Positions 11,748 through 25,476 of a stretch of 64,000 bases of DNA are shown here, in pieces. Below the pieces are notes generated by a model. That model saw only the letters and a list, made by a program, of their open reading frames with translations. It was not told the origin of the DNA and searched no databases. This DNA comes from Prostheceraeus crozeri (Eukaryota; Platyhelminthes; Polycladida; Euryleptidae), in NCBI GenBank assembly GCA_907163375.1, contig CAJQUW010014405.1, forward strand, positions 1-64,000, read 5' to 3'. How positions within the stretch are numbered: position 1 is the first letter of the stretch; every line of letters begins with the position of its first letter. A program made the position numbers and the translations under genes.

Positions 11748-13917
11748 TCACAGTTCAAAGCATTCCTCATGGAACCACTGGTCACATAAAGGACAGCAAA
11801 TCCATGGTGAACCTGTTTCATCATTTAAACATGTGGCACATGTTGTGTTCAGATCACAGCTTTCGTCAATATCCAGATGGCCACATGGATCAACTTCATC
11901 TGCTCTTTGATACCAATGCGTGTTAAATGGAACATAGTCAGTTGCTAGTTTGTAGAATTGTAGGCCAAAATATCCTGCCTTGGTAAGAAGTCTTTTCACC
12001 ATGTACTTCAAGAGTGCACATTTTTGGAACATAAGGAACTTGTAAAACAGACTCCGGTTCCATGATTACTTCATTCACTGGCAAATATAAACAATGAATT
12101 CCTCGCAGATTGCTATCCGCATACTTGACGAAATCGCTTGGGGATTGCACGACAACTTTACTTGCCAACACCGCGCGAAAAACAAAACGTTTAACACATC
12201 CCGCGATGCCGTCCATTGGCCCTTTTCCGTGATGCCTTTCACAATAATACCTTGTCACATTGTATGAAGTCGGAAAGTATTCAGTCAGCTTGAAGACGTA
12301 TCGAGACCTGAATTGAGAAGCACAACCGTCACTCCATAGATGAACATGTTTTAACCGGTTGCTGAGATGAGGACGCAGATTTTGCATTTTACGAGTACTT
12401 TCATTATGCACGAAAGCGCTGCGATGCGAGAATGATGACTTGCTTCAGATATGACAACCAAACAATCTTTCTTGAGATGGTCATCTCTTTCTTCTCTGCA
12501 ATAACAACATGCAGTGAATATGCTGAATTGTGTATGTCCAAAATAAGCACTCTGAACCTCATCTTGTTGTTTGTTCTCATAATTTTCTGCGTAATCTACA
12601 TGTAGAATTAATTCGTCATGTCGGAGATTTGATTTTAGATGTTCATATACTTGCTGTTGCTGTGCTTTTGTATAAATATGCTGTTTTGGCTCCTTAATGT
12701 TCGAGGTCAATAGAGAAGCTGCATCGCTAGCACTGACCTGCAGAGCGACCTTTTGCACTTTCGGATCGACAGATTTCCATTGATAGTAAGTAATATCACT
12801 TTCGTGATCTGTATCTTCACTGTCAACTTCGCCCATGCATTTGCGAATGTGAAGAGTGGTTGAAAGAGTTCTCATCCAATGCAATTGCAGGGCACTCTGA
12901 GCACGCGTTGATCATACAGTCTACACTAAAGTGACAACTGAATTATTGCAGACGTCGTTGGGATTATTTGGAAGTTTCTCAGTATTGTCAATGATTCGTC
13001 TATTAATAGCAAACACTAACAATCTCATATTTTCACAAATTTCGCAGACGCATGATTCATGTCGCATGTCCTTGGAACATTTATATTCTTTGTGCTGTTT
13101 CAATATCGAATACAACTGTCTAAAAGCCAATTTTCTTCCAAATTTTCCTCTTGTTGGAATACTTCATGGCAGCCGTTGACGATATCCAACAAGTCACGTA
13201 TTGTCCATGTCAAATGCCTTTTCTGTGAATATTGTCGTTCACCATTCACTTTGCCGACGTAAACGCAGTCTCTACGTCCTGGCGTTTGACGAGAAATGTC
13301 TGATCTATCGAGGAATTCAAGTATCCACCTTTGTTCTTCTTCAGAAACGCTTTCGCATCAAGGTCATCCACGATTGCCTTCTGGTATAATACGCATAAAA
13401 TCCGAAGCCAAAGTTTTGACAATTTCTTCTCTTTTTCTTGGACTTTTAGGGATAGCTTTACATACTGTACCTTAGTGAGACTGCGATACTTTGTTGCTTT
13501 GTGCTTGAATGATGTAGCCGGAATTGATGAGGACTTTGACGGCGATTCGTTAATGGCAGACTCTTTATTTTGAGATTGTACATATATTTCTGATTCAATC
13601 GCTGCTTCCCTTTTCTTTCGAAGTCGGTATTCTTTTTTCTTTAGGGCTTGTATTTTCAAACGAATTTCATTCGATACTGGGTCTCGACTTAACACTGCCC
13701 TTTTATTTCTATTCGCCGTGTTATCTTTCTTACGGTATTCCTTCAAATTTTTCTGACGATAACTTCTGCATCTTTGAGCATTTGTAGTCAGCTCGCTGTT
13801 TAATCTTCGTCTAGCATTCGGAAGGATGATTTGGCATTTGACTTCAGAAATTAAACAGTATACATGAAAGTATTGAACAATTATTTCAAATTTGTTGCCG
13901 TGTGCGCACGGCACCAT
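11748..13917 (-). pseudogene. Broken transposase-like gene with C-terminal PHD-like finger
   Basis: At least five overlapping or adjoining frames on - together read as one protein. They give a basic N-terminal part (13917-13246), a CEICENMR segment (13130-12921), a segment with LHVDYAENYENKQQDEVQSA (12884-12351), a segment with HLWSDGCASQF and HHGKGPMDGIAG (12411-11938), and a C-terminal cysteine/histidine finger (12032-11748, C-x2-C ... WICCPLCDQWFHEEC, PHD-like). I recognise this layout from a repeated but uncharacterised protein family in animal genomes. Acidic residues in DYAEN and SDG could belong to a DDE-type catalytic core, but that is inference. Multiple frameshifts show decay. The 14-bp motifs around it support a transposon role. 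Confidence 0.55.
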
Positions 13918-14592
13918 TGTGGGCTATGCCTCTCCCATCCCTTGTCTGCATTCTCGTGCTCTGTATCTCGCATCGGTGTTTAGCATAGATATCTCATCAA
14001 ATCACCGTAAACAACCGTATTGTATTCTCAGTGCACAACGACCATGAACAAATCATTGGATAACTATGGTGTCGTTGAAATTCATCAGATAAGTAGAGCT
14101 AGCGTATGAAATTGGCAATGGAGACAATCATTAAATTTCAAGAAAACAAAAATTGTTTTACGAAACGCTGCAGTTTAATTTCTACTAACTTGGCGGTTTT
14201 GGTAACTTACAGTATTTTGTGTCGGATGGACATGAAATTTCTTTTCGATCTCATAACGTTGATACGATTTGCGTGATGGGGGAAGGGGACACAATATTTT
14301 TCATTGATAAAGTATTGATAGGTTCAGACATTTTCAAGAGAAGAATCCATTACATGACATGAAGAAATTCATTTCAAGTACTTTGTTTATGTCGGATGGA
14401 CACAATTTTGTCCATCACATTTTAACAATTCCTAATTCTACACTAAAATGTGCAGCAAGCTCTCTATATTATTCTTGAAGTTTCATGAAGACATGATCTG
14501 GCTCACAGAAGATTATCTGTCTGTCATAAAAAAACTAAATCAATAAGTCACATCCCTAAGAAGATGATACAAGGTGTCCATCCGACATAATA

Positions 14593-15425
14593 ATTATTCA
14601 ACATGTAGATTTCAAGTCATCCTTGTGACAAAATGAAATTATCTGGGGTCAAATCAACTTTAATTTCCGACGATATAGGAAATCCACTTATAAAACGTAT
14701 TCTGAATGGATGAAAGCTCAAATATTTTTTTCTTTAGAAATGCGACTATTTTTGTAACAGGCCTTGTTGCATATTTCAGTGATCTGATTCTCACTATGCT
14801 GAACATCACGAGTATGGCAACATCAACGCAGACTTCAAGCAACTCAAATGAAAATCAAAACACAGACTTTCACATGCTAATTCAACTAACTTAAAAGTGA
14901 ACAGTTGAACTTATATGGTTTTCACAATGGACGCTCTCGTTTGCGCCTCCAACGTACTGCTGTTGAGTATCGAAGACAATCTACATCAAATTCCGTGGGT
15001 AGATCAATAATCTGTAATTTTTGCTCGCAAATCCTACTTATGGCTGTTGTTCTCTTCACGATTTCTTGACTATGGTTCCTCTTCGAATCGTAGAGTCGCG
15101 AATATCAAGATTTTCTGTGAAGAGATTTCTGGAAGCGAATTTGAATACTAAAGAAATTTCCATGATATTAGACCTTCAAAGAATGAACGAAGTGGTGTTG
15201 TAAAGCAAAACATGTGTATGAATTTTCATTAGCTTGCAACTAATTCATTAGTTTTCATTAACTTTACAAGTATAGGCCAGCATTCTCAAACAAAGACATT
15301 TATATAAAAACACTTCAAGAAAGTGTGCAAGAAATTGCAAAAGTTTTGAAAACAATTCTAAAAAATACAAACTACTTCTGAAAACAATGCAAATTGCGCC
15401 ATCTACATACTCTCAAGCAACTTAC
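14593..15425. other. Intron or flank, no gene recognised
   Basis: I see no convincing exon or RNA gene. By position it should be the intron following the 15426-15773 transporter exon on -. Confidence 0.35.
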
Positions 15426-15773
15426 CTGTAACACAACTTGCATCCAAGGTATGGTCATGGTAGAATAACTGAGAAAATTGAGCCTCCTGATGCTATCATT
15501 GAATCCATAGACTTTGTCACGAACTTCGAAACGATAAATGATTCCAATTGTTGTAGTGATAAAAGTGGCGCAAACTATTAAAGCAAATATAAAAGCTTGG
15601 CGAGGATTCCGCAAAAAGGACATCAAAGAAATGATAATCAATGGACAGATCATGCATATACCAATTGTGTCAACGCTTTCAATACATTCATGAAATGTAT
15701 TTTGTTCGAAACCAATAGGGCAGTTTGTTTCAATCGATTCAGAGACGTTGACAGCAACACACGGAGTAAAAAG
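15426..15773 (-). CDS. SLC36-like amino-acid transporter, exon (middle membrane segments)
   Basis: A 348-bp exon of 116 codons, phase 0 at both ends. The acceptor is a pyrimidine-rich TTTTCAG just above 15773 and the donor CAG|GTAAG is at 15425. It encodes an extracellular-type loop with cysteines, then a membrane segment ICMICPLIIISLMSF followed by LRNPRQAF and a second hydrophobic helix, ending YSTMTIPWMQVVLQ. The PLIIISLMSFLRN wording matches the ...SFIRN... segment of proton-coupled amino-acid transporters. It should follow the 24993-25301 exon directly (phase 0 to phase 0), which implies a ~9.2 kb intron full of transposable elements. The next exon was not found. Function (amino-acid transport across a membrane) is inferred from family resemblance. 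Confidence 0.5.
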
Positions 15774-16440
15774 CTGAAAATGGATGAAAAAGTCGAAAAT
15801 CAAAGCATGCAGGTGAAGTGAAAATAACAAGAAAATCTGAGAATCAATTCCTATAAATTCAATGTAAGTGCCCCTTAGTCCTGGCAATCTACAGCGAATT
15901 ATACTTCAACCCGACACAAGTTATCATAGCTTTAAGAGTGCGCTCATCTTGTAGAAAAATTCATTCATAAACATGTCAAAAATCTAGGAAAATCAAATTA
16001 GTTGATCACTCTGAACTCTCCTCTTGAATTCATGAGTCATTTCGAAATATAAAAATACGTTTACTCCAATGATGTCGCAGATACAGATCGCAACAGCCAA
16101 TCAACAAAGCCTTTCAGCTTGTTCTCACTCACTGCATTTACCTTCCGCATAGTTCTCACCAACACCAGCTATGTTTTCCATGTTATGTCCAATCCAAGCG
16201 TCAGGATTTCTCAGTCAACAAATCAAAAGCACTTGCAGCTATCTTCAGACGTAAACTGATGCACAGTTCCTCAGTTAGGCCACAAGCATCGAGTTTTACC
16301 ATCGAACAGCGATTACTTTTCAGAACTACCGTCTTGTGAAAACGCATAGGTGTTCAATGAGCGTTTACGTACCCTCACCTTCGAAACTTTCACAACCTCA
16401 CTCTCGAAAAGTTTACCGAAATCTTCTTTCATTGTGCATT
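15774..16440. other. Intron sequence, no gene recognised
   Basis: Within the large transporter intron on -. I see no exon-like segment. A short (CT)n tract follows at about 16455-16476. Confidence 0.4.
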
Positions 16441-16560
16441 TTTCATAGTGCAGGTCTCTCTCTCTCTCTCTCTCCCCCTCATTCTCCCCATTTCAATCCC
16501 TTCTGAATTTGCGGCTAAAGACAACTTTTGGAATTGTGAAGAAAAAGAATTCATTTCAAA

Positions 16561-18763
16561 ATGTTTAAAGGATTTTTTAGGGCTTCATTAGCTAGTCGTT
16601 CGGACAGCTCTACGATCTTGGAGAGCGCTTTTTCGCCTATGAGAATTAATAATGATAATTTTGTCTGTACAGCTCCGTCCTTTAGCGTGACGTCTACTAC
16701 TAGAGAGCTACTCCAACTTTCTAAATTTATTCCAACCCCTGTGAATCGTTGTTGTCATCGATCTGTTTTGTCTGGGGTTGATGACTTTTTACGCAAGTTT
16801 CAGTGGAGGTGCATGAATGTTCAGTTTTCTGAAAACACTTGTCGCTTTCCGTACTCTAGTAAAAAACATCCTCCGGAAGAGTTGATACCTCAGTCTGTTT
16901 TGTCTAAATGTTGTGCCATCCATAATTTTGTGTTGAACGCCTTGAAAAATTGCAAGCATTCTTATTCTAAGGATAATCTGAGCTCTGTTCAGCGTAGTGA
17001 ATTAGCTCGTCTAAGTCACGGTAAGTCTATTGTCATCAGCCCGTTAGATAAAAGAAGTGGTTGGGCTATCCTTCCTAAAGAATTGTACGACGATGAATCC
17101 TTTCGCCAAGTCTGTAGTGAGAATTTTTATCTTCCTTTAGATATGAACATTGACATGCACACTCGCAGTCACCTTGTCAGTCTGTTATCGCATTTGAATT
17201 CCCGCAACTTTTTTGTCACGTCGTGAATTTCGTGCGTTAGAGCCTCAACAACCTGATGGTTTTAGGAGATTCTACCTTCTTCCTTAAGTGCACAAAAGTG
17301 ATTGGCTCTACTCTGGTATGCCTCTGGGTCGCCTCATCGTGTCTGACATTGGAAGTGTAACTCGGACTTGTGCATTATTAATTGATCATTTTTGGCTCCT
17401 TTAGCCCAAAGTGAAAGAGTTTTATACGTGACTCTCTACATGTTATAAGTTTAATTCGGGACTTGCATGTTGATGTGAATTCTTTGTTAGTTACAATTGA
17501 TGTGACTTCATTATACACTAACATACCGACCGAAGCTGGCATCGAAGCTGTTAGCAAAGCTTTTCTTAGGTTTCCTGATGATCGTCGACCAGATCTCTCC
17601 TTGCTAACTATGTTACGGATTGTGCTTACTTCGAACAATATTTGTTTTCGTGACGAACATTTCGTTCAAGTGCAGGGAACAGCGATTTGGGCTGCCCTTT
17701 CGGTCCTTCCTATGCTAGCGTTTTCCTTAATGAATTGGAGTTGGAAGTCCACAAGTTTCCAATCCAACCTGTATCCTGGATTAGGTTCAATGATGATATT
17801 TTCTTTGCTTGGGATTCTTCTGTATAAATAGGCTGCACCAGTTTTTTAAGTATGCTAATAGTCGGTATCCCACCATTTCTATCGAGTTATCTTTCGATCT
17901 GTCGAAGATTCGTTTTTTGGACCTTATTTTATATAAGAAGGGTGACCGTTTATTGTATAGTGTTGACTTTAGGCCATCTGATTCTCATTCTATTTTAAGC
18001 CGGTCCTCCTGTCATCCCAGTAGTGTATGTAAGGCCATTTTATTTGGTCAAGCATTAGGATGGTGCTCCCGCTGTTCTACGAATGATGACTTTAAATCAA
18101 CCAAGTGTCTTGTTCAAAAACGTTGGCGTGAGCATGACTATTCTCGTAGTTCAATTCACAACGCTGTCCGTCGTAACCTTTCACGCACGGGTCAATCACC
18201 ATCAAGTTGGGAAACGGGCTTTTTTTCCGTGCAAATGTACAGTTTGTAGCTATAGAGTTTTTACTTGTAAAGTTTCCAACCGTGTAAATAATAATCCATA
18301 CCTAATTGTACATAGACTTACTTGCCGGTCAAGTAATGTTATATATTTTATCAAATGTACAAAGTGTAACATAGGTTATGTTGGCCAGACCAGCCGCGTT
18401 TTATCCAGACGCATTGCAGAACATTTTAGAAACATTGTACATACCCGGTCTACTTCTGTGTCGAAGCATTTTTCTTCTTCTTGCTCGCTTAGTGATTTCT
18501 TTTTTACAGCGCTGGAGCATTGTCCAGACGACTCGAAGCGTTTTGCTAAAGAGAATTGTTGGATAAAAAGACTTGGCACCTTACATCCCAAGGGGTTAAA
18601 TTTGACTCTCAATCAAAACAGTGACTTGCATCTCGTTTTGCCCTTCTCTAAGTGCAGTACTCAGATTGTCAGACTTTGTAAAGATGCCCTACTTCATTTC
18701 AGTATTTGTCCTTCTTTTAAGTTATCGCGTAATTTGGGGAGTTACTTAACTGCCAACCGCTAA
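16561..18763 (+). pseudogene. Penelope-like element: reverse transcriptase + GIY-YIG endonuclease, broken
   Basis: Several frames on + form one Penelope-type protein. There is an N-terminal region (16561-17226), a reverse transcriptase core with TIDVTSLYTNIPTEAG (17463-17831), a region with DLSKIRFLDLILYKKGDR (17809-18249), and a C-terminal GIY-YIG nuclease (18083-18763; VIYFIKCTKCNIGYVGQTSR, then the RRIAEH arginine and ENCWIKRLGTLHP). The last part also has CxC cysteines (FPCKCTVC) typical of the linker before GIY-YIG in this group. Frameshifts near 17226, 17685 and 18230, and a stop after FFVTS, show it is inactive. It lies in the intron of the - strand transporter, in opposite orientation. 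Confidence 0.8.
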
Positions 18764-19140
18764 AGTGTCCTGTTTTCTAGCATTTCTAAGTTCTCCTTTT
18801 TAGATGCGCTGCATGCTTAAAGTTTTCAATTCATTTCATCTTTGCATGCCTATTTCAACTCCTTGACTGTTTATTGCATGCCTAAATTCAATTACTTCCT
18901 GTGCACGTCATGCCATATTATTCTTAATGTTTGTTCATGTTTTCTTGCATTGACTTAATTTGCGGGATCTTAACACGCTTAATTATGATTTCGTACCACT
19001 ATACTATCAAACATTTCTGTTGTCACTTCAGCGGAATTGAAAAAGTTGATTAAACGAAACCGGTCTTCCGCACAAAAACTTTGGTTTTCCCTTTCGTGGA
19101 TTTTGGGTGGCACGGTTGGCTCGGCGTGAGGATCCAGGGG

Positions 19141-19720
<580 letters not shown>

Positions 19721-19936
19721 AGTTTATTGCCCATCTAGTGGGAACAAACAAGGTACATAGTGAATTACAATAATGATGTCAATGTGCGAAAGATGTGAAA
19801 GTTGACAATGGGTGAAATGGATGAAATGGAAGATAAAAACACACTTGCACCATGATCGCCGTTGTATTTCTTGACTTAACTTGTGATTGAGATGGCTGAA
19901 AGAGTCTGAAGGATATACAATCAAAGTCGTAATTAG

Positions 19937-22426
19937 TTATGAAATATGATGGAATGAAAAAATGACACGAATGTGGCAACCACTGATGATGATGAAGTCT
20001 GAAAAAGTCTGAACACCAATGACGGCAGTGGCATGAGTAAGATGCATAAGTAGATGCAGCTTCTCATATTTTTCAGTCTCATTAAAAATCATTATCTTTG
20101 TTTTATTGTAGTTGATTTTTAGGCTGTTACTTTCACAGTATTGATGAAGAAGCTTAATCTGCGTGATGATGCCAGTTTGCGTTTCACTCATAAGTAAGAT
20201 ATCGTCGGCATATATGAGCGCCGCCAGATTCAAATTGCTTATATTTATCGGATCAAGCTTACTGATACTTCTATCAAGTTCCATTAAAAAGTCATTCATG
20301 TAAATACAAAACAGGGTAGGCGATAAACTATCTCCCTGTGGAACACCATGTTCCACCTGGAATTCGTCACTTTCTATACCATTAAACAGCACTTTATATG
20401 TTTTGTATTTTATAATATGTATCAGTAACAGCAAAAAGTCACCATCAGGCATCATGCATCTTAACTTATTTATCAGTCTACTTTTTTGAACAGAATCAAA
20501 TGCTTTCGAAAGATCAACAAAGCAGGCGTACAGTGGTCTCTTATTATTTTTATATATTTGTATTATTTCTTTTAAGATCCAGATATTGTCAACTGTCGAA
20601 TGCTCTTTCCTAAAACCTGTTTGAGATTCATGTAATATTGCATTTTTGTCGAGCCAAACATTTAATCTTTCATTTAATATTTTGGTCAATAATTTTTCAA
20701 TACACGATGATAAGTTCAAACATCGATAGGAGTGAGCACTATTTTTATTTCCCTTCTTAAAAATGGGGATTATCCAACTGGAATGCCACGGAGTTTGATG
20801 ATCAATCAATATTTCATTGAAAAGAATATGCAGAATCTTACTTTGGTTCTTGTCATTCTTTAACATTTCGTAAACAATTTCGTCTGGGCCACTGGATTTT
20901 GATGTCTTTGACCGCTTTATCGCATTTTCAATTTCTGTCATTGTTATAGTTTGGTTTATACTGTCGTCACTTCTGGCAAGTAGAGTTTTATGTATAGCAG
21001 TTACGCACTTTCGATTATCATTTATATTTTTTATATCATCATCCCTTTTCTGGAGATCATCTTTGAAAGCTTGAGCTGACAATGAAGTTTTGTCTTTAGT
21101 GTTTTTCTTAGACTTATTCTTATTTAGTAGCTCCCAATATCGTTTAACGTCGTTATTAGCTTTTGCTGTTTGCAGTTCATTTAATTTCGCTTGTTTCAAT
21201 GTCTTCTTTTCTTTTTTGATGTTTTTATTAAGTTCTCTTTTTGCATGCAATAACATGTGTAAATTTTGCTCAGATTTATCAGTTTTATATTTCTCAACAA
21301 TCTGTTTATATGTTTTTCTGAGAAATCTTAATTCATTGGAATAAATTATTTGTCTATCAGGATTCGTCATGGTAGATAATGATTTCTTATTGACGTCAAT
21401 CAATTTATCATAAATTTCTGCCTTATTTAAATTCTTATCTGTTATTTCCTTTAAAAGATTCGTGCCTTTACCTGAAGTATTTTGATGAAATTTTTCAATA
21501 TCATAATTAGTAGACCATTTGAAAGGCATGATCCGTGTCTCATGATTCATTTGTGCAAAATTAGCAAATTTTGTATTCTTTGATACAGTATTTAAAGCTA
21601 TTTTTATCTCTATTACCATCGGTCTGTGGTTAGTAAATAGTTGAGGTTCCAATATTTCAAATGTTGCTAAATTTTTTAATAATGATTCTGATAGTATTAA
21701 GTAGTCTATGACTGATTTGTGACATTTTTCATTTTGTAGTCTGCAGAAAGTGTGTTCACCTTTTTCATACCTTCCATTGGCAATAATGAGAGATGTTTCG
21801 TTACAGAAATTAATCAGTTCTCTTCCTTGCTTATTTACAACTAAATCTTCGGAATTTCTTGACGGAAGATCCATACATACGTTATCATTTAAATTACCTA
21901 TTCTACTATTTAAATCTCCCAATATAATTATATGCTTCATTTTGAATTTTTCTATATAGTTTTTTATTTTATCTAGGTATTCTTTATCTGCATACTTGGA
22001 TTCTCTGCTTTCTCTATAACATAAGATCATATGTATTCTTTTTATTTCCTTCCATTGTTTGTTTGACAATTCAATTATTATCATGTCTCCATTTTCAGAT
22101 ACAATTTTTTCTATATTTAAATTGTCCTCTTTGTGATATAGGCTGACTCCTTTAACATGGCGCCCTAGATTATTTTTAGTTTTTCCAGATGTTTCTATGA
22201 TATTGTATTGGTCTATCGTTAAATTGTTGTATTCTGTTAGGTGTGTTTCGGTGAAGCACATTATATCCGCATTACAATTAATCTTATTAATGTCTTCAAT
22301 TTTACTGATATTTAGTCCATTTATATTTGTGTAAAATATTTTTATCAATTGGAGTTGAGTCTCACTTTTATCTGTCTCCTCTCCTCGGTCACTTCCGTTA
22401 AATAAACTGCTGCTGTTGCAAACCAA
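19937..22426 (-). CDS. LINE ORF2: APE endonuclease and reverse transcriptase
   Basis: About 829 codons without a stop. The endonuclease occupies residues ~25-270 (FYTNINGL, CFTETHLTEYN, IILGDLNSRIGN, LFTNHRPMVIEI). The reverse transcriptase lies at ~480-790 (SGPDEIVYEML, WIIPIFKKGNK, GFRKEHSTVDNIW, FVDLSKAFDSVQK, HGVPQGDSLSPTLF, ALIYADDILLM). After NKTKIMIFNETEKYEK the protein runs only ~50 residues of unrelated-looking sequence to a stop, whereas relatives continue for 150-300 residues, so a 3' deletion or rearrangement is likely. The frame overlaps the end of ORF1 by ~28 bp and its first codon is TTG with no nearby ATG. Expression by frameshifting or reinitiation is therefore plausible. Confidence 0.8.
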   Translation of the reverse strand: MVCNSSSLFNGSDRGEETDKSETQLQLIKIFYTNINGLNISKIEDINKINCNADIMCFTETHLTEYNNLTIDQYNIIETSGKTKNNLGRHVKGVSLYHKEDNLNIEKIVSENGDMIIIELSNKQWKEIKRIHMILCYRESRESKYADKEYLDKIKNYIEKFKMKHIIILGDLNSRIGNLNDNVCMDLPSRNSEDLVVNKQGRELINFCNETSLIIANGRYEKGEHTFCRLQNEKCHKSVIDYLILSESLLKNLATFEILEPQLFTNHRPMVIEIKIALNTVSKNTKFANFAQMNHETRIMPFKWSTNYDIEKFHQNTSGKGTNLLKEITDKNLNKAEIYDKLIDVNKKSLSTMTNPDRQIIYSNELRFLRKTYKQIVEKYKTDKSEQNLHMLLHAKRELNKNIKKEKKTLKQAKLNELQTAKANNDVKRYWELLNKNKSKKNTKDKTSLSAQAFKDDLQKRDDDIKNINDNRKCVTAIHKTLLARSDDSINQTITMTEIENAIKRSKTSKSSGPDEIVYEMLKNDKNQSKILHILFNEILIDHQTPWHSSWIIPIFKKGNKNSAHSYRCLNLSSCIEKLLTKILNERLNVWLDKNAILHESQTGFRKEHSTVDNIWILKEIIQIYKNNKRPLYACFVDLSKAFDSVQKSRLINKLRCMMPDGDFLLLLIHIIKYKTYKVLFNGIESDEFQVEHGVPQGDSLSPTLFCIYMNDFLMELDRSISKLDPINISNLNLAALIYADDILLMSETQTGIITQIKLLHQYCESNSLKINYNKTKIMIFNETEKYEKLHLLMHLTHATAVIGVQTFSDFIIISGCHIRVIFSFHHIS

Positions 22427-22832
22427 CTTGATTAAAGTTAGGATAATGTCCTTGAGCCATAGTTGGAGCGATAGGCTGATGGTATCCGATTGGCGGTTGG
22501 AAGTTTTGCTGATTGAATTGCTGCTGTGGTTGGTAACGCCGATTGTAAGGCGGTTGGTACTGCTGGTAGTGTTGATATTGTGGTCTTGAGAAGTTGCTTC
22601 TCGGTGGGTACCATTGTGGTCGATTTGAATAGCAGTTTCTTGCTATATGACCTCTTCGGCCACAAGAATGACAGGTTGGCGGCGGTCGTCGTTGTTGCTG
22701 ATGGTACGGTCTCGAATGATAGGGTCTTGGCTGATACGGTCTCATTGGTGGAGGTTGTTGGTATGTCGACATTGGTGTAGTCTGATGGTACATTGGCCAG
22801 TTTTCTTCTTGCTTGTTCAAACTTTTATGCAT
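22398..22832 (-). CDS. LINE ORF1 fragment with CCHC zinc knuckle
   Basis: A Pro/Gln/Tyr-rich basic protein of 144 residues from the first ATG. It contains one retroviral-type zinc knuckle CHSCGRRGHIARNC (C-x2-C-x4-H-x4-C) at about residues 54-67, which is expected to bind nucleic acid. Upstream of this ATG the frame stays open through HVIDDLKTS into the GA repeat, so the ORF is likely the C-terminal remnant of a longer gag-like protein. ORF2 follows in another frame with a short overlap. Confidence 0.65.
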   Translation of the reverse strand: MHKSLNKQEENWPMYHQTTPMSTYQQPPPMRPYQPRPYHSRPYHQQQRRPPPTCHSCGRRGHIARNCYSNRPQWYPPRSNFSRPQYQHYQQYQPPYNRRYQPQQQFNQQNFQPPIGYHQPIAPTMAQGHYPNFNQVGLQQQQFI

Positions 22833-22858
22833 GCTGGTCTTTAGGTCATCGATGACAT

Positions 22859-24372
<1,514 letters not shown>

Positions 24373-24373
24373 C

Positions 24374-24992
24374 TTGACTTTGTCTTGTTGGAGCACTTGT
24401 GGCTAGCACCCTCTCAAAGACTCGTGCGAAGATCAATTTTGAGCTATCAAAATATCACGTCTAGATAGGGATCACCACGGTCACACTTTCAACTTTCAAA
24501 GTACTCATCGCGCTCACCATAACCAACTCCTGCCCGGCATATTCCCCAACACCATGCTGCAATGCGATCAACTTGCCATCTACGGACTACCACTAGCACC
24601 GCAGCTAGCCTTGCCCAAACTCTGCACGACATCCCGGAATGACAAAGAGGCTTCTTAGCTGATGAACTGCAGAAAGTTCTAGGCCTTATCAATAGGAAGT
24701 ACTGTGACGACGCGTAGTTATGAAAGCGTCGAGTCGTCAAACAAGACAACCGTAAAGCCCTGCACCTTACCCAGCTTGGCATTGCTGTAGCGTCAGTGTG
24801 AGAGGGGATTGATTACCCACACTTTAACCGACCAGAGACCCAAAAAGACAAAGATGACTTAACACTCTAACGGCATATTCCATCATCCGAAAGTCCCTCA
24901 AAAAGTGCAATTTAAGGTTTTCATTACCTGTAGAATGGGTGTCTGTTGGACCTCACCATTGAATCATTTCTCTCAATTGAGATTTCACTTAC
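24374..24992. other. Intron sequence with possible repeat remnant
   Basis: No intact gene. The segment at about 24530-24790 is GC-richer than its surroundings and is broken by stops in all frames, which suggests an old repeat remnant of unknown type. Confidence 0.3.
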
Positions 24993-25301
24993 CCTTGCAA
25001 TACCTCGGCTAACTGCAGCAATTTGAAATATAATTATTCCACACTGAGTGAATATAATTGCAAATTCAACAAGAATTCGACCGAATCTTCCAAACGCAAA
25101 TTCTGCCAAATCCGTTGTTAGAAGATTGCGATGCAGACGAGCATTTAACCTTTCTTGAGTGGCTTCACTAATTGCGTAGCGATTTTTAACACTTGACATC
25201 ATTCTTGTCACAGTATTGATCAATACGTGTTTTGTTCGAATCAGGAGGAATGCGCAGTGAATATTGATCAATACGACAAAAATAACAGCTCCAAAAATAA
25301 G
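24993..25301 (-). CDS. SLC36-like amino-acid transporter, exon (early membrane segments)
   Basis: A 309-bp, 103-codon exon, phase 0 at both ends. The acceptor TTCTCTTTTCAG precedes 25301 and the donor AGG|GTAAGTG follows 24993. It starts with a hydrophobic helix (LIFGAVIFVVLINIHCAFLL), then RTKHVL, a cytosolic loop, and LLTTDLAEFAFGRFGRILVE leading into a second helix (FAIIFTQCGIIIFQI). The I-HC-LL pattern and the E-x-FG-x-x-GR-x-x-VE ... TQ-G pattern are characteristic of SLC36-type proton-coupled amino-acid transporters. It follows the 27975-28080 exon in phase 0. Assignment to this family rests on motif memory, not a database search. Confidence 0.6.
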
Positions 25302-25476
25302 CTGAAAAGAGAAGTCAGCGAGATTAAACATGGAATGTCTAGAATTGGTTGTAGCACATGTGATTTCATTTATACCTTACATTTTTTGAAGAATATTATT
25401 GAAATTGCAAATTTCCCTACATTGGTATTGAGCCGCGTAGCGTGTCTCCAGGCTTTCGCTACACAGTGGACTCCTA

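Larger units (their letters stand above)
9030..14592. mobile_element. Composite DNA transposon with 18-bp TIRs, interrupted by Tc1/mariner
   Basis: TATTATGTCGGATGGACA occurs at 9030-9047 and, inverted, at 14575-14592. The core motif ATGTCGGATGGACA recurs at 9200-9213 (one mismatch), 11080-11093, 11232-11245 (inverted), 14220-14232 (13 of 14) and 14389-14402. All copies lie in the two flanks of a broken transposase-like gene at 11748-13917. This is what repeated transposase-binding sites in subterminal regions look like. The outer TA of each end could be a TA target duplication. A Tc1/mariner copy (about 9.33-10.98 kb) sits inside the left flank. The boundaries are inference, as an 18-bp match is short. 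Confidence 0.5.

Noticed and set aside
14706-14894. Possible next transporter exon near 14.7-14.9 kb
   Set aside because: No splice sites in a compatible phase and no resemblance to the expected membrane segment.
24489-24782. 97-residue frame on -
   Set aside because: Low-complexity Arg/Cys/Trp-rich composition typical of the antisense of a decayed repeat; no motif or splice support.
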